From assembly GCF_040239565.1 (NCBI RefSeq), contig NZ_JBEHWS010000001.1, forward strand, positions 1 to 64,000: a stretch of 64,000 bases of DNA, read 5' to 3'. The DNA is from Fulvimarina sp040239565. Lineage in GTDB: Bacteria; Pseudomonadota; Alphaproteobacteria; Rhizobiales; Rhizobiaceae. The notes beneath the pieces are model-generated. The model was not told the origin of the DNA, searched no databases, and saw only the letters and a list, made by a program, of their open reading frames with translations. Of this stretch, positions 34,026 through 44,873 are shown one piece after another. Positions within the stretch are counted from its first letter, which is position 1. Every line of letters starts with the position of its first letter. The position numbers and the translations under genes are program-made.

Positions 34026-34838
34026 ATGCCTCGAAACAAACTGTCGGATCCCGAGAACCCCGAGGAACGCTATCGCGCACCTGCGCTCGATCGCGGGTTG
34101 GATATTCTGGAAGTTCTCGCGCGTCAGGCCCATGGACTGACGCGAAGTGAGATCGTCTCGGAGCTCGGCGTCAGCGCGTCGCACATCTATCGGATGCTCG
34201 AACGTCTCGTAGCTCGCGGTTACGTCACGCGGCTCGCCGGCGGCGACCGCTATATGCTGACAATGAAGCTCTACCTGCTCGGCTCGGACCATCCGCCGGT
34301 CCGGCGCCTCGTCGCCGCGGCCCAACCGCTGATGGACGCGTTCGCGCAGGACCATGGCCAGTCGCTGCATCTGGTCGTGCCGGAACGCGGCACGGGCATC
34401 ATCGTCGCCCAGGCAAGCCCGGTCGCTCACTGGGAATTTCGGGCGCGTATCGGAGCCCAGCTTGATCTCTTCACCACCGGCTCCGGCCTCACCCTACTCG
34501 CGATGCAGGCCCCGAACCGGCGCGCCGAGACCCTTGGAAAATGGGGACTGGCCGATGGCGAGGCGAGATTGTCCGCCATCGCGGCGGAACTTCGCGACGT
34601 TCGTGAAAAGGGCTACCGCGTCGCGCCCTCGGCGCAGGTGGTCGGGATCACCGATCTCTCCGTTCCGCTGAGCGGCCCCCACGGCGATGCCGCCGCGGTC
34701 ATCACCTGCGCCTTCATCGAAAAGCCGGGCTCGGGTCATGCCGAACACTGGGAACCAGCCCTTGCAGCGCTGCAGGATCTGGCCGGCACCTTATCCTACC
34801 GGACAATCGAGAGCTCCGTCCCCTTCGCAGCGGAGTAG
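34026..34838 (+). CDS. IclR-family transcriptional regulator
   Basis: A 270-residue regulator with an N-terminal winged helix (LDRGLDILEVLARQAHGLTRSEI, then the recognition helix VSASHIYRMLERLVARGYV) and a C-terminal IclR effector domain (ARIGAQLDLFTTGSGLTLLA, DLSVPLSGPHGDAAAVITCAF). ATG 34026 is used, with a GGTGAGGA sequence just upstream; an ATG at 34014 is an alternative. Divergent from the fucose operon, it is the likely regulator, with the TATATGAAT repeats as candidate sites. Confidence 0.88.
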   Translation: MPRNKLSDPENPEERYRAPALDRGLDILEVLARQAHGLTRSEIVSELGVSASHIYRMLERLVARGYVTRLAGGDRYMLTMKLYLLGSDHPPVRRLVAAAQPLMDAFAQDHGQSLHLVVPERGTGIIVAQASPVAHWEFRARIGAQLDLFTTGSGLTLLAMQAPNRRAETLGKWGLADGEARLSAIAAELRDVREKGYRVAPSAQVVGITDLSVPLSGPHGDAAAVITCAFIEKPGSGHAEHWEPALAALQDLAGTLSYRTIESSVPFAAE

Positions 34839-35218
34839 TCGGCGACGCCGGGAGTTTCCTTTCGCGCGATGCAGCACTCGATCGGAAGACCGGTTGCTGA
34901 CGCCCGATCCAATGCGTCATGTCACGAAATCCGCAGCAGAGCGTCCAGACGATGCTATCGTCGAAGGAAGACTTCGGCTTCACCACCGACTGGACCAGCC
35001 ACCGGAGGAATGGTCCACGTGCCAGCTCTTCAAAGTCTAGAAGTCAACAGGGTCGGCGTATCGCGGTTCGAGATGGGTCACCGCTATCAGAGCTGCAAGT
35101 TTGCAGCACGCTTCGCAGTGAGAGCGAAACTCTCGCGCGCCCCTTCTGATCCGGCGCGTCGGAAAACGGGCCGTGAAACCGGGTGGAGGCATCGGCGAAA
35201 CTGGGCTTTCCTCGGTCC
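34839..35218. other. Intergenic stretch, possibly holding gene debris
   Basis: No intact gene is supported. One frame around 34950-35010 reads MLSSKEDFGFTTDWTSH, which recalls the N-terminus of some SAM-dependent methyltransferases, but it breaks down after about 20 residues. No terminator or repeat is evident. Confidence 0.3.
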
Positions 35219-35812
35219 ATGGCCGATTTCATCATTCCGCTTCTGATCTTCCTCCTGCCCCTTGCCTATAGTCCGGGGCCGGGCAATCTGTTCTTCGCCG
35301 CCAACGGGGCACGGTTCGGCTTCATGGCCACCCTCCCCGCCAATCTCGGCTATCATGGCGCGACCTTCGCCGTAACGCTCGCCATCGGTCTCGGCTTTGG
35401 GCAACTATCGTCGGAAGCACCAAATGTCTTCATCGCAATCCGCTACGCAGGCACGGTTTACGTACTCTGGCTCGCCTTCCGTCTATGGCGGCCGGTTGGA
35501 GCCTCCCATGAGCGCGAGGCGAGACCTGCGAGTGCGATCGACGGTGCCATGCTGCTGATCCTCAATCCGAAGGCCTATGTCATCATCGGCCTGATGTTCT
35601 CTCAGTTCCTCGCATCGGGATCGGATGCTACCGGCCGGCTCTTCGCCATCAGCACCATCTTCACACTCAACAATGCCGTGGCTTTCTCGCTTTACGCAAT
35701 CCTCGCCGATCGTCTGGCCGCGCAATGGCGCGATCCCGGGGACGTCCGTCACATCAACCGGTTCTTCGCGGCTCTGCTTACCGGCGTCGCTGTCTGGATG
35801 CTCTCCAGTTGA
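35219..35812 (+). CDS. LysE/RhtB-family exporter
   Basis: A 197-residue inner-membrane protein with about six hydrophobic helices and the family motif SPGPGNLFFAANGARFGF (residues 17-34). LysE-type proteins export amino acids or small metabolites. ATG 35219 (MADFIIPLLIFLLP) is chosen; the in-frame start 12 codons upstream adds a basic non-hydrophobic segment. No regulator or pathway genes adjoin, so the substrate is unknown. Confidence 0.9.
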   Translation: MADFIIPLLIFLLPLAYSPGPGNLFFAANGARFGFMATLPANLGYHGATFAVTLAIGLGFGQLSSEAPNVFIAIRYAGTVYVLWLAFRLWRPVGASHEREARPASAIDGAMLLILNPKAYVIIGLMFSQFLASGSDATGRLFAISTIFTLNNAVAFSLYAILADRLAAQWRDPGDVRHINRFFAALLTGVAVWMLSS

Positions 35813-35956
35813 AGCGGTCTTCGACCGTGGATCATCCATCGAGGGTCGGCAAGCGTACACCCTTAGCGATTGCTTTGTGCTCAATTCGCTTTTAGGTTGA
35901 GCTCACGACATCATGTTCCACGAGAGACCGTCAGCTTGCGAAACCCCAGCTCTTCG

Positions 35957-36193
35957 ATGACCGCGCGCCTTCTCCAGCTTGGCCTTGTCGTGCTGACGCT
36001 GATTTCGAGTGCCGCGCCAGCAGTGGCGGCGCGATGCACCGATTATTCGACCTGTCGGCAGGCGGTCGAGAACTGGTGCGCGGGCCGGCATTCGCGGGCC
36101 GATGGCGATGGTGACGGCATTCCATGTGAAAATGTCTGCTCGTCCCGCGAGCAGGTGGTCGAGATCATGCGCTCGATCGGTTGCGATCGCTGA
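35957..36193 (+). CDS. Secreted excalibur calcium-binding domain protein
   Basis: A 78-residue protein with a signal peptide ending in PAVAA (around residues 21-25) and a short Cys-rich domain. DGDGDGIPCENVC matches the excalibur motif DxDxDGxxCE, a calcium-loop also found in secreted thermonuclease-like proteins. Four to six Cys residues probably form disulphides in the periplasm. The ATG at 35957 begins the hydrophobic leader; upstream in-frame residues are not leader-like. Convergent with parB, 30 bases apart. Confidence 0.75.
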   Translation: MTARLLQLGLVVLTLISSAAPAVAARCTDYSTCRQAVENWCAGRHSRADGDGDGIPCENVCSSREQVVEIMRSIGCDR

Positions 36194-36223
36194 GACGCGT
36201 CAGCTACTCTCTTTCAGCCCGCC

Positions 36224-37207
36224 CTACCCGGCCAGTCCCAGCCGCTCGAGGATCGCATCCAGCTCTTCCTGGGATCGGTAGTCGATTTTCAGGCTACCCT
36301 TGGACCGCTTGCCTTTCAGCGTGACACTCATCGCGAGATGCTCCGCGAGACGCTGCTCGATATCCGCCATCTCGGCCGAGTGTGCCCGCTTCCTGGCAGA
36401 TGAAGCACCCGATCCTTCGCCAAGATCGTTCACCGGCTCGCCGGAATTGGCCTGCGAGGCCTCGCGGGCGATCGCCTCGGCCTCACGCACGCTCAGCCCG
36501 TCCTTGACGATCAGCCGCGCCACCGTCTCCGGATCGTCCGAGCCGATCAGTGTTCGCGCCGCACCGGCCGACAGAGCCCCATCCACGACCATCTTCCGCA
36601 CGGCGTCGGGCAGGTTCAGGAGCCGCAGCATGTTCGCCACATGGCTGCGGCTCTTCGCCAGCGCTTCGGCGAGATCGGCCTGGGTGTAACCGTGCTCATC
36701 GATCAGCCGCTCATAGGCAAGCGCTTCCTCGATGGCGTTGAGATCCGTCCGCTGGACATTCTCGATCAGCGCGATCTCGATCGATTGCCGGTCGTCGATA
36801 TCGCGCACGACAACAGGAATGTTTTCCAGCCCTGCGGCTTTCGCCGCCCGGAAGCGCCGCTCGCCCGCGACGATCTCGAAGGTCTCGGGCTTGTCGGGAT
36901 TGGGCCGCACGAGAAGCGGTTGCACGATGCCGTGCTTCTTCACCGACTGGGCGAGATCGGCGATATCCTCCTCGCTGAAGGTGCGACGCGGATTGTTCGG
37001 ATTGGCGAGAACTGCTTCGAGCGGCACCTGCCGATCGGGCCGGACCACCTCCTCGCGCTCGCGCCGGCTCGGCTGGAAACCACCATGGGTCTCGCCGCCG
37101 CCGATAAGGGCCGCGAGTCCCCGGCCCAGCCTCTGGCGTGATCGATCTTCGCTCATCCCTGTCGTTCCGTCGTCTTTGCGGGCCGCCTGCTGAGGTGTCT
37201 TCGTCAT
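36224..37207 (-). CDS. parB: Chromosome partitioning protein ParB
   Basis: A 327-residue CTP-dependent clamp that loads at parS and spreads on DNA to segregate the origin region. It has an N-terminal ParA-contact segment (RLGRGLAALIG), the CTP-binding region with NNPRRTF and the GERRFRAAKAAGL box, a helix-turn-helix around YTQADLAEALAKSRSHVANMLRLL, and a C-terminal dimerisation domain. The start at 37207 overlaps the parA stop (ATGA), although an ATG 17 codons in would also serve. Three parS sites lie within 16 kb. Confidence 0.97.
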   Translation of the reverse strand: MTKTPQQAARKDDGTTGMSEDRSRQRLGRGLAALIGGGETHGGFQPSRREREEVVRPDRQVPLEAVLANPNNPRRTFSEEDIADLAQSVKKHGIVQPLLVRPNPDKPETFEIVAGERRFRAAKAAGLENIPVVVRDIDDRQSIEIALIENVQRTDLNAIEEALAYERLIDEHGYTQADLAEALAKSRSHVANMLRLLNLPDAVRKMVVDGALSAGAARTLIGSDDPETVARLIVKDGLSVREAEAIAREASQANSGEPVNDLGEGSGASSARKRAHSAEMADIEQRLAEHLAMSVTLKGKRSKGSLKIDYRSQEELDAILERLGLAG

Positions 37208-37989
37208 GCCGCCGCAAGCCTCTTTTCACGCTGAATGACCTCGGAGGCTAGCGCGATATAGGCCTGGCTGCCCGGGCATTTCATATCGTAGAGAATCGCA
37301 GGCTTACCGAAGGACGGCGCCTCCGAAACGCGCACATTGCGCGGGATCACCGTCTGGTAAACACTCTCGCCCATATAGGCGCGCACATCTCGCACCACCT
37401 GCGCCGCGAGATTGTTGCGGCCATCGAACATGGTCAGCACGATACCGTGCAGATCGAGATTCGGGTTCAGGCTGTCGCGTACTTCTTCCACCGTTTGGAG
37501 AAGCTGGCTGAGGCCTTCCAGTGCGAAGAACTCGCATTGCAGCGGCACGAGCACCGAGTCGGCTGCCGCCATCGCATTGATCGTCAAAAGGTTCAGCGAG
37601 GGTGGGCAGTCCATCAAGACGAAGTCGAACCGTGCGCCCCGTTTTTCATGCTCGCGCAGCGCATCGCGCAGCCGATAGGCCCGGCGATCAGCGCTGGAGA
37701 TCTCCATTTCGAGGCCAAGCAGATCGAGTGTCGAAGGGATGAGCGAGAGCTCCGGCACAGCCGTCGGAATGGCCGCCTCTTCAACCGAGGCCCGCTCGGT
37801 GAGGACATCGTAGGAGGAGACCTCTCGGTCGTCCTTCTCGACGCCGAGCCCGGTCGAGGCATTGCCCTGGGGATCGAGGTCGACGAGCAACACCCGCTTG
37901 CCGATCGCAGCGAGAGCCGTCGCCAGATTGATGGCGGTCGTGGTCTTGCCCACCCCGCCCTTCTGATTGGCTATCGTGATGACGCGCAT
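37204..37989 (-). CDS. parA: Chromosome partitioning ATPase ParA
   Basis: A 261-residue Walker-type ATPase that moves ParB-parS complexes. The deviant Walker A is NQKGGVGKTTTAINLA (residues 9-24), Walker A' is VLLVDLDPQGNAS, and Walker B is FVLMDCPPSLNLLT. The ATG at 37989 (MRVITIANQKGG) is the conserved family start; the frame is open 18 codons upstream. It follows rsmG by 258 bases and overlaps parB. Confidence 0.97.
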   Translation of the reverse strand: MRVITIANQKGGVGKTTTAINLATALAAIGKRVLLVDLDPQGNASTGLGVEKDDREVSSYDVLTERASVEEAAIPTAVPELSLIPSTLDLLGLEMEISSADRRAYRLRDALREHEKRGARFDFVLMDCPPSLNLLTINAMAAADSVLVPLQCEFFALEGLSQLLQTVEEVRDSLNPNLDLHGIVLTMFDGRNNLAAQVVRDVRAYMGESVYQTVIPRNVRVSEAPSFGKPAILYDMKCPGSQAYIALASEVIQREKRLAAA

Positions 37990-38247
37990 GGCGTTTTCAT
38001 CATCCTCATCGGTCCAACCCGAGGATTCATATCCTGGCCGCAAGCTGTTCTGAAAAGCGCGGCACCCTCGGTCTCATTCGCAACGCGGCTTTACAGCATC
38101 GGATTCACCGATGCCATGCCGCACTTCGTTTTACCGGTCTTCGATCAAAGACCATAGCCGCCATCTTGCGGTCGCGGAATCCCGAGGAACGCGTCATCCA
38201 CCGCTTAGCGCCGGGATCGGTTTATCGTTCAAGACCGCAAACGCCTC

Positions 38248-38994
38248 TCAGAGCGCCTGAATCGCTGCCAGTTCAAGAATGACGGAGCCTTCCGCAAGCT
38301 GCGAATCATGAATTTTCAAATCGAACGACCAGAGCTCCCGCGCGGCCGCGATCTCCGCTTCATGGCTCGCGCCCTTGGCGAAAAAGCAGCGGGTCTCAGT
38401 CGAAATATGCGGCGAGACCAGTCCGCAGAGCTTGTCCAGCGAGGCGAGCGCCCGGGCCGTGACGACTTCGGATTGCCTCAGCGCGTGCCCCGATGACTCG
38501 ATCCGCCGGGCATGCACATGAGTGTTCAGACCGAGGTCGTCCGCGACCGCGCGCAGGAAGGTCGCCTTCTTGCCGACGCTCTCGACCAGATGCACCTTCG
38601 AATCAGTCCGCATGATCGCAATCACGATGCCGGGCAGACCGCCGCCGGAGCCAAGATCGGAGCACGTCTCAAACGGCGGCAGCAGCGCTTCGAGCTGAAG
38701 GGAGTCGGCGATATGCCGCTCCCAGACCGTAGCAAGCGTCGAGGGCGCGACGAGGTTCATCCTCGTCTGCCAGTCGGTCAGCAGCGCCACATAACGGTCA
38801 AGCCCGTCCAGTGTTTCACGTGAAACATCGAAACGCGCGGTGAAACGCTCGCGATCTTCGGCCTGCAAACGCGCAAGTTCTTCAGGATCGATACCAAGGG
38901 ATTTCGGTGGACGTGCCTCGGAGGACGCCAAAGGCCGAATGCGGCTGGATGGTGACCGGCTCTCGCTGTTCCGGCGCGAGCGCTCAGGCCGCAT
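38248..38994 (-). CDS. rsmG: 16S rRNA (guanine527-N7)-methyltransferase RsmG
   Basis: Methylates G527 of 16S rRNA using SAM. The core has DVSRETLDGLDRYVALLTDWQTRMNLV, SAM motif CSDLGSGGGLPGIVIAI and VTARALASLDKL. The N-terminus carries about 40 poorly conserved Arg/Ser-rich residues, so the start is uncertain; I use ATG 38994, which overlaps the mnmG stop by 11 bases, with ATGs at 39006 and 39024 as alternatives. A parS site lies inside the coding sequence and encodes the DVSRET segment. Order mnmG-rsmG-parA-parB is the classic origin-proximal arrangement. Confidence 0.93.
   Translation of the reverse strand: MRPERSRRNSESRSPSSRIRPLASSEARPPKSLGIDPEELARLQAEDRERFTARFDVSRETLDGLDRYVALLTDWQTRMNLVAPSTLATVWERHIADSLQLEALLPPFETCSDLGSGGGLPGIVIAIMRTDSKVHLVESVGKKATFLRAVADDLGLNTHVHARRIESSGHALRQSEVVTARALASLDKLCGLVSPHISTETRCFFAKGASHEAEIAAARELWSFDLKIHDSQLAEGSVILELAAIQAL
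38812..38827. other. parS site (inside rsmG)
   Basis: TGTTTCACGTGAAACA, a perfect 16-base match to the parS consensus, the loading site for ParB. On the coding strand it specifies V-S-R-E-T of RsmG. Confidence 0.95.
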
Positions 38995-40879
38995 GTCTGA
39001 CTTCATTCCGGCGGATCGCGACAAGGATGAGAGCCAGAGCCGCCGGCGTCATGCCGTCGATCCGTTCGGCCTCTGCAAGCGTCGCAGGACGCCGGCTCGC
39101 AAGTTTCTGGCGGAGCTCGTTGGAAAGGCCCGGAAGGCTTTCGAGATCGAGGTCCGCTGGAATCATGCGGTTCTCGTCGCGGCGCAGGCGATCCTGATCC
39201 TTCTTCTGGCGATCCAGATAAACGTCGTATGCGGCCTCGATCTCCGTGCGCTCGCGGGTTTTTCCCCTGATCTCGCCAAGCTCCGGCCAGATCGCAGCCA
39301 GCCGATCGAGATCGATCCCCGCCTGAGAGAGAAGTTGCCAAGCCGAGCGCCGCCGCCCATCCTTGTTCAACGACAGCCCGTGCTTTGCCGCCTCGTTCGG
39401 CGTCAGGGTTCGCTCTTCCAGCGATGCGCGGGCCTTCGCCAGCGCCTCCTCGCTCTTCAGGAAACGCTCGGTCCGCTCCGAGCATGCGATCCCCAGTTCG
39501 ATCGCGAGCGGTGTCAGGCGACGATCCGCATTGTCAGCCCGCAAGGACAGCCGGAATTCGGCGCGCGAAGTGAACATGCGATAGGGTTCGGTGACGCCTG
39601 TTCGCGTCAGATCATCGACCATCACACCCAGATAGGCATCGGCGCGACCGACCGAAAACGCCTTAACTTTGCCGGCAAAGCAAGCCGCGTTTAAGCCGGC
39701 TAACAAGCCTTGTGCAGCGGCTTCCTCGTAGCCAGTCGTGCCGTTGATCTGGCCCGCGAGATAAAGCCCCCTCGCCTTTCGAACGGCGAGATGCCTGTCG
39801 AGTTCGCGCGGGTCGACGTGATCATATTCGATCGCATAGCCCGCTTTGAGGATCTCCACCTTCTCCAATCCTGGGATCGATCGCAGGAATTCGAGCTGCA
39901 CCTCTTCAGGCAGCGAGGTCGAAAGCCCGTTCGGATAAACCGTGTGATCGTCGAGACCCTCCGGCTCCAGGAACACCTGATGACCGTCACGATCGCCGAA
40001 CTTGACGATCTTGTCCTCGATCGATGGGCAATAGCGCGGGCCCACACCCTCGATCTGGCCCGAATAAAGCGCCGACTTACCGATGTTGTCGCGGATGATG
40101 CGGTGCGTTTCCGGCGTCGTGCGCGTCACGCCGCACTCGATCTGGCGGTTCGTGATCCGGTCCGTGAGATAGGAGAACGGCACCGGCTCGTCGTCCGCCG
40201 CCTGGCTTTCGATCGCAGCCCAATCGATCGTCCGCCCGTCGAGCCGGGCCGGCGTGCCGGTCTTCAGCCGCCCGAGCAACAGCCCAAGCCGCTTCAGCGT
40301 TCCAGAGAGCCCGACGGAGGGGTCTTCGCCCATCCGGCCTGCCGGGATGCGCTGCGTGCCGATATGGATGAGACCGGAGAGAAACGTGCCCGTCGTCAGC
40401 ACCACCGCACCGCAGGCGATCCGCCGTCCATCGGCGAAGATCACGCCCTGAACGTTTCCATCCAGCGTTAGATCGAGATCGAAGACGTCGCCTTCGACGA
40501 CCGTCAGGTTCTCATGCGCGGCGATCTTCGCCTGCATGGCATCTGCGTAAAGCTTGCGATCGGCCTGCGTGCGCGGCCCGTGTACGGCGGGTCCTTTCGA
40601 GCGATTGAGCATGCGGAACTGGATGCCAGCGGCATCCGCCACCTCGCCCATCAATCCACCGAGAGCATCGATCTCGCGCACGAGATGGCCCTTGCCGATT
40701 CCGCCGATCGCCGGATTGCAGCTCATCGCGCCGATCGTGTCGAAGCGATGGGTGACGAGAATCGTCCTAGCGCCGAACCGTGCGGAAGCGCTGGCGGCCT
40801 CGCAGCCGGCATGCCCGCCGCCGATGACGACGACGTCGGCCTTCTCAGGAAAACCACGATCTGCGTGAGGATTGGTCAT
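38984..40879 (-). CDS. mnmG: tRNA uridine 5-carboxymethylaminomethyl modification enzyme MnmG (GidA)
   Basis: With MnmE it modifies the wobble U34 of certain tRNAs, using FAD and methylene-THF. The 631-residue protein has the FAD-binding VVVIGGGHAGCEAASASARFG (residues 16-36), GPAVHGPRTQADR, PAGRMGEDPSVGLS, YCPSIEDKIVKF and GTTGYEEAAAQGL. AGAGGA lies six bases before the ATG. Partner gene mnmE is usually directly upstream in relatives; here a Uma2 gene on the other strand takes that place. Confidence 0.97.
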   Translation of the reverse strand: MTNPHADRGFPEKADVVVIGGGHAGCEAASASARFGARTILVTHRFDTIGAMSCNPAIGGIGKGHLVREIDALGGLMGEVADAAGIQFRMLNRSKGPAVHGPRTQADRKLYADAMQAKIAAHENLTVVEGDVFDLDLTLDGNVQGVIFADGRRIACGAVVLTTGTFLSGLIHIGTQRIPAGRMGEDPSVGLSGTLKRLGLLLGRLKTGTPARLDGRTIDWAAIESQAADDEPVPFSYLTDRITNRQIECGVTRTTPETHRIIRDNIGKSALYSGQIEGVGPRYCPSIEDKIVKFGDRDGHQVFLEPEGLDDHTVYPNGLSTSLPEEVQLEFLRSIPGLEKVEILKAGYAIEYDHVDPRELDRHLAVRKARGLYLAGQINGTTGYEEAAAQGLLAGLNAACFAGKVKAFSVGRADAYLGVMVDDLTRTGVTEPYRMFTSRAEFRLSLRADNADRRLTPLAIELGIACSERTERFLKSEEALAKARASLEERTLTPNEAAKHGLSLNKDGRRRSAWQLLSQAGIDLDRLAAIWPELGEIRGKTRERTEIEAAYDVYLDRQKKDQDRLRRDENRMIPADLDLESLPGLSNELRQKLASRRPATLAEAERIDGMTPAALALILVAIRRNEVRHAA

Positions 40880-40889
40880 TCGTTGTCCT

Positions 40890-40906
40890 CTCGGGAAATT
40901 CCCGAG
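40890..40906. promoter_or_regulatory. Perfect 17-base palindrome in the mnmG / Uma2 intergenic region
   Basis: CTCGGGAA-A-TTCCCGAG is an exact inverted repeat with a one-base centre, 11 bases upstream of the mnmG start, within the 114-base gap to the divergent Uma2 gene. It may be an operator for an unidentified regulator, or a leader hairpin of mnmG. Confidence 0.45.
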
Positions 40907-40993
40907 CGTTCCGTCAACTTCAATTTCGGCTTTTCACTCTCTATAATGACTGTACCGGGTCGCCACAATGGAACACCGCAGGTCGAGAGCCGG

Positions 40994-41578
40994 ATGAGCA
41001 GCCTTCGAGATTTCGAACCCTGGACGAAAGAACAGTTCTTCGCCTGGCAACAGGGAGAGGACGAGCGCTACGAACTCGTCGGCGGCTTTCCACTCAAAAT
41101 GATGACGGGGGCATCAAACCGACACGACGCCATTGTCATCAACATCCTCGCCGAACTTCGCAATCGTCTGCGCGGCAAGCCATGCAGCCCGTTCTCGGCA
41201 GATGGAGCAGTCGAAACCTATCCTGGCCAGATCCGCCGCCCGGATGCCGGTATCGACTGCGAACGCCGAGACCCAGACGGCTTCGAAGCTGAAAAACCAA
41301 CCGTCGTGTTCGAGGTTCTATCCCCGTCCACGCGCAATTTCGATCGCATTCGAAAGCTCGAAGAATACAAGCGCGTCCAGTCGATGCGGCATATCGTGAT
41401 CATCGAGCCGACATTCGTCGGAGTGATCCATTTCTTCCGCTCATCGGCAGAGGATGCGTGGCAGACGGACATTTTCAATGATATCAGCGGGCTACTCGAT
41501 CTTGCTGGCGCCGGGATCGAACTGCCGCTTTCCGAGATCTACGCGGGCGTCGAACTCTCGGAGCCCCCGAAAACCTGA
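40994..41578 (+). CDS. Uma2-family (DUF820) putative endonuclease
   Basis: A 194-residue protein of the Uma2/DUF820 family, a PD-(D/E)xK nuclease fold of unclear role. It shows ERYELVGGFPLKMM, RRPDAGIDCE (Asp), VVFEVLSPSTRNFDRIRKLEEYKRV (Glu and Lys of the active site) and HIVIIEPTFVGVIHF. The ATG at 40994 begins the conserved part; an upstream extension would overlap mnmG. Uma2 genes are frequent in mobile or expanded families. Convergent with typA, with parS between. Confidence 0.82.
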   Translation: MSSLRDFEPWTKEQFFAWQQGEDERYELVGGFPLKMMTGASNRHDAIVINILAELRNRLRGKPCSPFSADGAVETYPGQIRRPDAGIDCERRDPDGFEAEKPTVVFEVLSPSTRNFDRIRKLEEYKRVQSMRHIVIIEPTFVGVIHFFRSSAEDAWQTDIFNDISGLLDLAGAGIELPLSEIYAGVELSEPPKT

Positions 41579-41603
41579 ACGTCTGGCGCTTCACCGGCGC
41601 CAC

Positions 41604-41619
41604 TGTTTCACGTGAAACA
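41604..41619. other. parS site (between Uma2 and typA)
   Basis: TGTTTCACGTGAAACA, identical over 16 bases to the copy at 38812. It lies in the 90-base gap between convergent genes, the only parS copy here that is fully intergenic; as a perfect palindrome it might also help end transcription. Confidence 0.95.
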
Positions 41620-41668
41620 GGCGGAGAGACCGGCCGCTCTCGCCACCGGTCACCTCATTTCAATCTGA

Positions 41669-43495
<1,827 letters not shown>

Positions 43496-43686
43496 GATGT
43501 CACCGGATCGAGTACAAATGCGATATCAGCGAGCAAAAAGACCGGGCTGCGAGAGTTTCGCCCCGGCCGGATGCCGCTCGATTTTCGTTTGAAAGCGCCT
43601 ATACAGCATATTTCGCAGTTGCGAAAGACTGAAGGGCGCCTGTCACGAAAGGGTCACGATCGCTTCGGTTTCCCAAAGGCCCCGCT

Positions 43687-44259
43687 TCAGTCCCCGTTTC
43701 CCTTCGGCGTCGCGCTCGCCGCGTTGCGCAGGCCGGACCGGATCGAGCCGAGATCGATGCCGACCGGCGGCGAGGGGATCTGGAAATCCGCCGCCCTGCC
43801 GGCGCCCGGTGTGTAGGATTCCCCGCTATCGTAGGAAGAGGTCATTCCACTCCCCTCCCCGCCAATACTCGTCGCACCGGATGTTCCAGCCTCGCCGGAA
43901 CGGGCGAATGCGCCGGAATTGACTTCGCCGATCGACGATGAGCCTTCTGTCGCGCGGAGCGTAGTTTCATCGCTGGAAGAGGTTTCCGATCCCATGTTCG
44001 AGCTCGAAGAGCCAAACGTGGAACTCGGGTCGGTCGCTGTCGTCGAGTCGAGACCGCCGGCCGCACCGCTGTTTTCAAGCGAACTGCTGTTGCTATCGGA
44101 TGTAAACGAGCCCGAGGACGTGCCGGTGTCGAAGGAGCCGCTGGTGGAACCCGAGCCCGAGCCCGAATTTTGGAGCGTCGTCTGGGCGCTCACGGGCAGC
44201 GCGGCGAGCGATCCGGCAAGTGCAAGCGCAAAGATGGACGAGTTGGAAACGAGACGCAT
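43687..44259 (-). CDS. Secreted Ser/Gly-rich hypothetical protein
   Basis: A 190-residue protein with a clear signal peptide (SIFALALAGSLAALPVSAQ, cleavage near residue 26) and a low-complexity mature part rich in Ser, Gly and Thr, with repeated short SGS/TSS blocks. A slightly more ordered C-terminus contains IPSPPVGIDLGSIRSGLRNA. It resembles no named family. The next gene upstream on the same strand also encodes a secreted low-complexity protein with an F-A-R motif in common (SGAFARSGEAG here, AGTFAREGATA there), so the two may be related. Confidence 0.7.
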   Translation of the reverse strand: MRLVSNSSIFALALAGSLAALPVSAQTTLQNSGSGSGSTSGSFDTGTSSGSFTSDSNSSSLENSGAAGGLDSTTATDPSSTFGSSSSNMGSETSSSDETTLRATEGSSSIGEVNSGAFARSGEAGTSGATSIGGEGSGMTSSYDSGESYTPGAGRAADFQIPSPPVGIDLGSIRSGLRNAASATPKGNGD

Positions 44260-44399
44260 GGCATTAACCCACCGGTCGATTGCAGTGATGGTTCATTTGC
44301 GGTCTTCCATGCGGAATTCAAGCAAAGTCAACCACTTCCAGCTGTTACACCCACTTTTCGGCGGGCGTGAGACGGACTGTGAGAGAGGCACAAAAAGTT

Positions 44400-44873
44400 T
44401 CATCGACGGATGATCGCCCGACCGCCTCTCGCCGGGTGGCCCTTCGGCTCCGGTACAACCAGGCGACGCCCCATGCTCCGGCCTCGCGTGACGCTGCTGC
44501 GACCGATCGCTGTCGCGCCCTCCCTGGCGAACGTTCCGGCGGAAATGCCATTGAGATCGGAGCGGCCCTCGACCGCACGGCGTGCAGCGGAATTGCCGCT
44601 TTCCGGCTGCACGACTTTGGGCCTTAGATAGCTGTCGTCGTACGCCCTGCCGAAACGCCGCTCGGCATTGGTGTCGCCGAAGATGCGCGCGCCTTGTATG
44701 CCGGGAGCCGGCGTCGGCGCGCCGATGATCCGCGCTCCGGCCATCGAAGTGCCCGGCAGGGTGCCGGCCGGGCCGGGCCCATAGGGCTGGGCGAGCGCCT
44801 CGATTGAAAAGAGGCCGAGCGCGAAGGTGGCAACGGAACAGATGCCGAAAATATGGGAGAGCGAAGAGAACAT
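44400..44873 (-). CDS. Secreted hypothetical protein, 157 aa
   Basis: A signal peptide ends in IEALA (about residues 24-28). The mature part is Pro/Gly/Ala/Arg-rich: GPGPAGTLPGTSMAGARIIG, then GARIFGDTNAERRFGRAYDDSYLRPKVVQP and a basic C-terminus ending RRLVVPEPKGHPARGGRAIIRR in short. No named family is recognised. It lies 140 bases upstream of the Ser/Gly-rich gene on the same strand. Confidence 0.65.
   Translation of the reverse strand: MFSSLSHIFGICSVATFALGLFSIEALAQPYGPGPAGTLPGTSMAGARIIGAPTPAPGIQGARIFGDTNAERRFGRAYDDSYLRPKVVQPESGNSAARRAVEGRSDLNGISAGTFAREGATAIGRSSVTRGRSMGRRLVVPEPKGHPARGGRAIIRR

Noticed and set aside
34944..35040. Possible methyltransferase fragment (SKEDFGFTTDWTSH)
   Set aside because: The resemblance covers under 20 residues and the frame degenerates at once; too weak to call a pseudogene.
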